In this document: piece by piece, positions 62,531 through 64,000 of the stretch
How the letters are laid out: each line of letters starts with the position of its first letter
Position numbering within the stretch: the stretch's first letter is position 1
Assembly: GCF_052103615.1 (NCBI RefSeq)
Contig: NZ_JBQEKA010000007.1
Span: 19,627 to 83,626 of the forward strand
Source of the DNA: Kerstersia sp052103615
Lineage (GTDB): Bacteria; Pseudomonadota; Gammaproteobacteria; Burkholderiales; Burkholderiaceae_B
Reading direction: 5' to 3'
DNA: 64,000 nucleotides
Notes under the pieces: generated by a model
What the model was told of the DNA's origin: nothing
Databases searched by the model: none
The model's input: the letters and a program-made list of their open reading frames with translations, nothing else
Program-made: the position numbers and the translations under genes

Positions 62531-63280
62531 ATGGCTGAATGGCGGCGCATCAGCGCCAGGATCTCGGCTTGCGCGGCGCCGTTGTTCGCACGGGTGGCAT
62601 CGACATGCCCGCTGTGTCTGGCGGCCACCCGTGGCGGGAGGGTATGCCAGCTGTGCCATGCGGCCGTGCGGCAAGGCGCCGGGCTGTTGCCGCCAGCAGG
62701 GTTGGCAGGCGTGGATGAATGGTGCCAAGCGTTTGCCTATGCGCCGCCAGGCGATGTCCTGATCTGGCAATACAAAGTCAGCCTGCGTTTGCGCCATGCC
62801 CGGCTGGTGGCCAGTCTGATGGCCGAGGCCTGGCAGCAACGCGAAAATGACTGCCGCGTGTCCCGCACTTTATCCATGCACGTCCCGGTTCCCGTGCGGG
62901 TGCCTGTGCTGGTGCCTGTGCCGTCCAGCCGTCGTTCACTGGCACGGCGCGGCTTCAATCCGGCGCGGGAGCTGTCGCGTCATCTGGCCGGCATGCTTGG
63001 GCTGAGGGAGCGTCCAGAGTGGCTGCTGCGCCATGAAACCCGGCACAAGCAGGCCGGGCTCGGACGCGAGGCGCGCCGCGCCATCCTGGATGGCGTGTTT
63101 TTCTGCCCGGCCCTACCCGAGGGGGCTGCCGTCATCCTGGTGGATGACGTCGTTACCACGGGCAGCACCGCCAGCGCGGCGGCGCGGGCGTTGAAGGCCG
63201 CGGGCGCAAGCCGGGTGGCGGTGCTGGCTGCGGCGCGGGTGCCGCCGCCCGGCAAAACGCCCGCCGGGCAGGTCTCATGA
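62531..63280 (+). CDS. ComF/GntX family phosphoribosyltransferase-like protein
   Basis: The 249-residue protein has an N-terminal zinc finger (CPLC and CQLC) and a C-terminal type I phosphoribosyltransferase fold with the PRPP loop VILVDDVVTTGSTASA. ComF proteins aid natural transformation; related GntX proteins affect DNA or gluconate use. An unusual Val-Pro run (HVPVPVRVPVLVPVPSSRRS) replaces the short VPVP segment usually found before the RRGFNPARELSR motif, from a small repeat expansion. AAGGGGG precedes the ATG. dprA lies 11 kb away. Confidence 0.88.
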   Translation: MAEWRRISARISACAAPLFARVASTCPLCLAATRGGRVCQLCHAAVRQGAGLLPPAGLAGVDEWCQAFAYAPPGDVLIWQYKVSLRLRHARLVASLMAEAWQQRENDCRVSRTLSMHVPVPVRVPVLVPVPSSRRSLARRGFNPARELSRHLAGMLGLRERPEWLLRHETRHKQAGLGREARRAILDGVFFCPALPEGAAVILVDDVVTTGSTASAAARALKAAGASRVAVLAAARVPPPGKTPAGQVS

Positions 63281-63382
63281 TGCCATTTTCAGTACCTTGC
63301 CGCGTGGCATTTCTGGCCGGGCAGTCTGCGCTTTCGGTGTGAAAGTGCGCCGTAGCGTGTGCGGCAGTGGCAAAATACCGCT

Positions 63383-63856
63383 ATGTTTCACGTCATCCTA
63401 GTCCATCCTGAAATTCCGCCGAATACCGGTAATGCTATTCGCCTGTGCGCCAATACCGGCGCGCAGCTGCACTTGGTGCGCCCGCTGGGCTTCGATCTCG
63501 ATGATGCCCGCTTGCGGCGGGCCGGGCTTGATTACCACGAGTGGCAGCCCATGAAGGTGCATGATTCCCTGGCTGGCGCGCTGGCAGCCACAGGCGCGCC
63601 GCCGGAGCGCTGTTTTGCGCTGACAACCCAGGGCGCGCGCAGTATTGCGGCGCTGCAGTTCCAGCCAGGAGATGTGTTTGTCTTTGGCCGGGAAACAGCG
63701 GGTTTGTCGGATGAGGACCTGGCTGTCTTTGCGGCGTCGCAGCGTATCAGGCTGCCCATGCGCCCAGGCCAGCGCAGCCTGAATCTGTCCAATGCCGTGG
63801 CAGTGACAGTATTTGAAGCCTGGCGCCAGCAGGATTACGCAGGCTGCCTGCCGTAA
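63383..63856 (+). CDS. trmL: tRNA (cytidine/uridine-34-2'-O)-methyltransferase TrmL
   Basis: TrmL methylates the wobble ribose of tRNA-Leu. The 157-residue SPOUT enzyme has motif 1 PEIPPNTGNAIRLCANTG, motif 2 VFVFGRETAGLSDE and the knot motif 3 RIRLPMRPGQRSLNLSNAVAVTVFEAWRQ. The ATG at 63383 gives the family start MFHVILVHPEIPPNTGN. The remaining 144 bases after its stop, to the window edge, hold no gene I can recognise. Confidence 0.95.
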   Translation: MFHVILVHPEIPPNTGNAIRLCANTGAQLHLVRPLGFDLDDARLRRAGLDYHEWQPMKVHDSLAGALAATGAPPERCFALTTQGARSIAALQFQPGDVFVFGRETAGLSDEDLAVFAASQRIRLPMRPGQRSLNLSNAVAVTVFEAWRQQDYAGCLP

Positions 63857-64000
63857 GCCTGTTGGCGAGCGGCAGGGGCAGGGCGCTCGAATGGTCTGGC
63901 CGCCGCCAGTGGCCAGCATGCAGGGAGTCGGTTAAAGACCAGTGCTTAAAGGCCAGCGCTGCTGGTGTGCTGTTTTGAGCACGCTTTTGCGCCACTTGCC

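Noticed and set aside
1..64000. CRISPR arrays, insertion sequences, prophage or integrase genes
   Set aside because: I looked for evenly spaced repeats, transposase or integrase motifs, and terminal inverted repeats flanking a transposase; none were found.

Overview
The window comes from a GC-rich betaproteobacterial chromosome, most likely family Alcaligenaceae (Bordetella/Achromobacter/Kerstersia relatives). The evidence is gene order (rnb-aroE, accB-accC-prmA, rplM-rpsI-argC-erpA-anmK-M23 peptidase-tyrS, glyA-nrdR-ribD-ribE, def-fmt-rsmB-DUF4390-ntrYX-like-trkAH), a long Lys/Ala/Pro-rich histone H1-like gene, and the Pat-type fused acetyltransferase. Species cannot be fixed from the sequence alone. 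Two N runs show that this is a scaffold: 100 N inside the histone-like gene and 10 N inside ribD.

Layout. 0-16.8 kb is housekeeping: aroE (partial), RNase II, mpl, biotin carboxylase subunits, prmA, a PfkB kinase, a glycine-zipper lipoprotein, YggT, the histone-like protein, gltX, a Pat-type acetyltransferase, an esterase and darP. 16.9-32.4 kb holds pmbA, ribosomal proteins L13/S9, argC, erpA, anmK, an M23 endopeptidase, tyrS, a YbhB protein, glyA, nrdR, riboflavin genes and tRNA-Ser(GGA). 32.5-38.7 kb looks accessory. An Abi_2 abortive-infection gene follows the tRNA, then a compact minus-strand operon encodes an ArnC-like glycosyltransferase, an ArnT-like lipid A glycosyltransferase, an OmpR-family regulator and its sensor kinase. 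38.7-46 kb is a catabolic/transport block: FadR/GntR regulator, SDR dehydrogenase, isocitrate lyase/PEP-mutase family enzyme, complete TRAP transporter, LuxR-type regulator and an EamA exporter. 47-64 kb returns to core functions: P-type ATPase, thioesterase, dprA, def-fmt-rsmB, an NtrYX-like pair fused by overlap to trkA-trkH, a BioC-like methyltransferase, comF and trmL.

How genes work together. The 33.7-38.2 kb operon looks like a self-regulated envelope-modification module. The lipid carrier is charged by the GT2 enzyme, the sugar is transferred to lipid A by the GT39 enzyme, and expression is probably controlled by the co-encoded two-component pair. Three direct repeats spaced exactly 11 and 22 bp upstream are a plausible operator for that OmpR-type regulator. 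The SDR/ICL-like/TRAP genes form a second module, probably for uptake and catabolism of an organic acid under GntR control.

Non-coding highlights are a 226-bp imperfect inverted repeat with nested palindromes upstream of argC, a set of perfect GC-rich hairpins without T-tracts placed just after stop codons, two stem-loops between dctP and dctQ, and an intrinsic terminator between the predicted abi promoter and its start codon. Start codons were chosen from family alignment known from memory and visible ribosome binding sites. No database search was possible.
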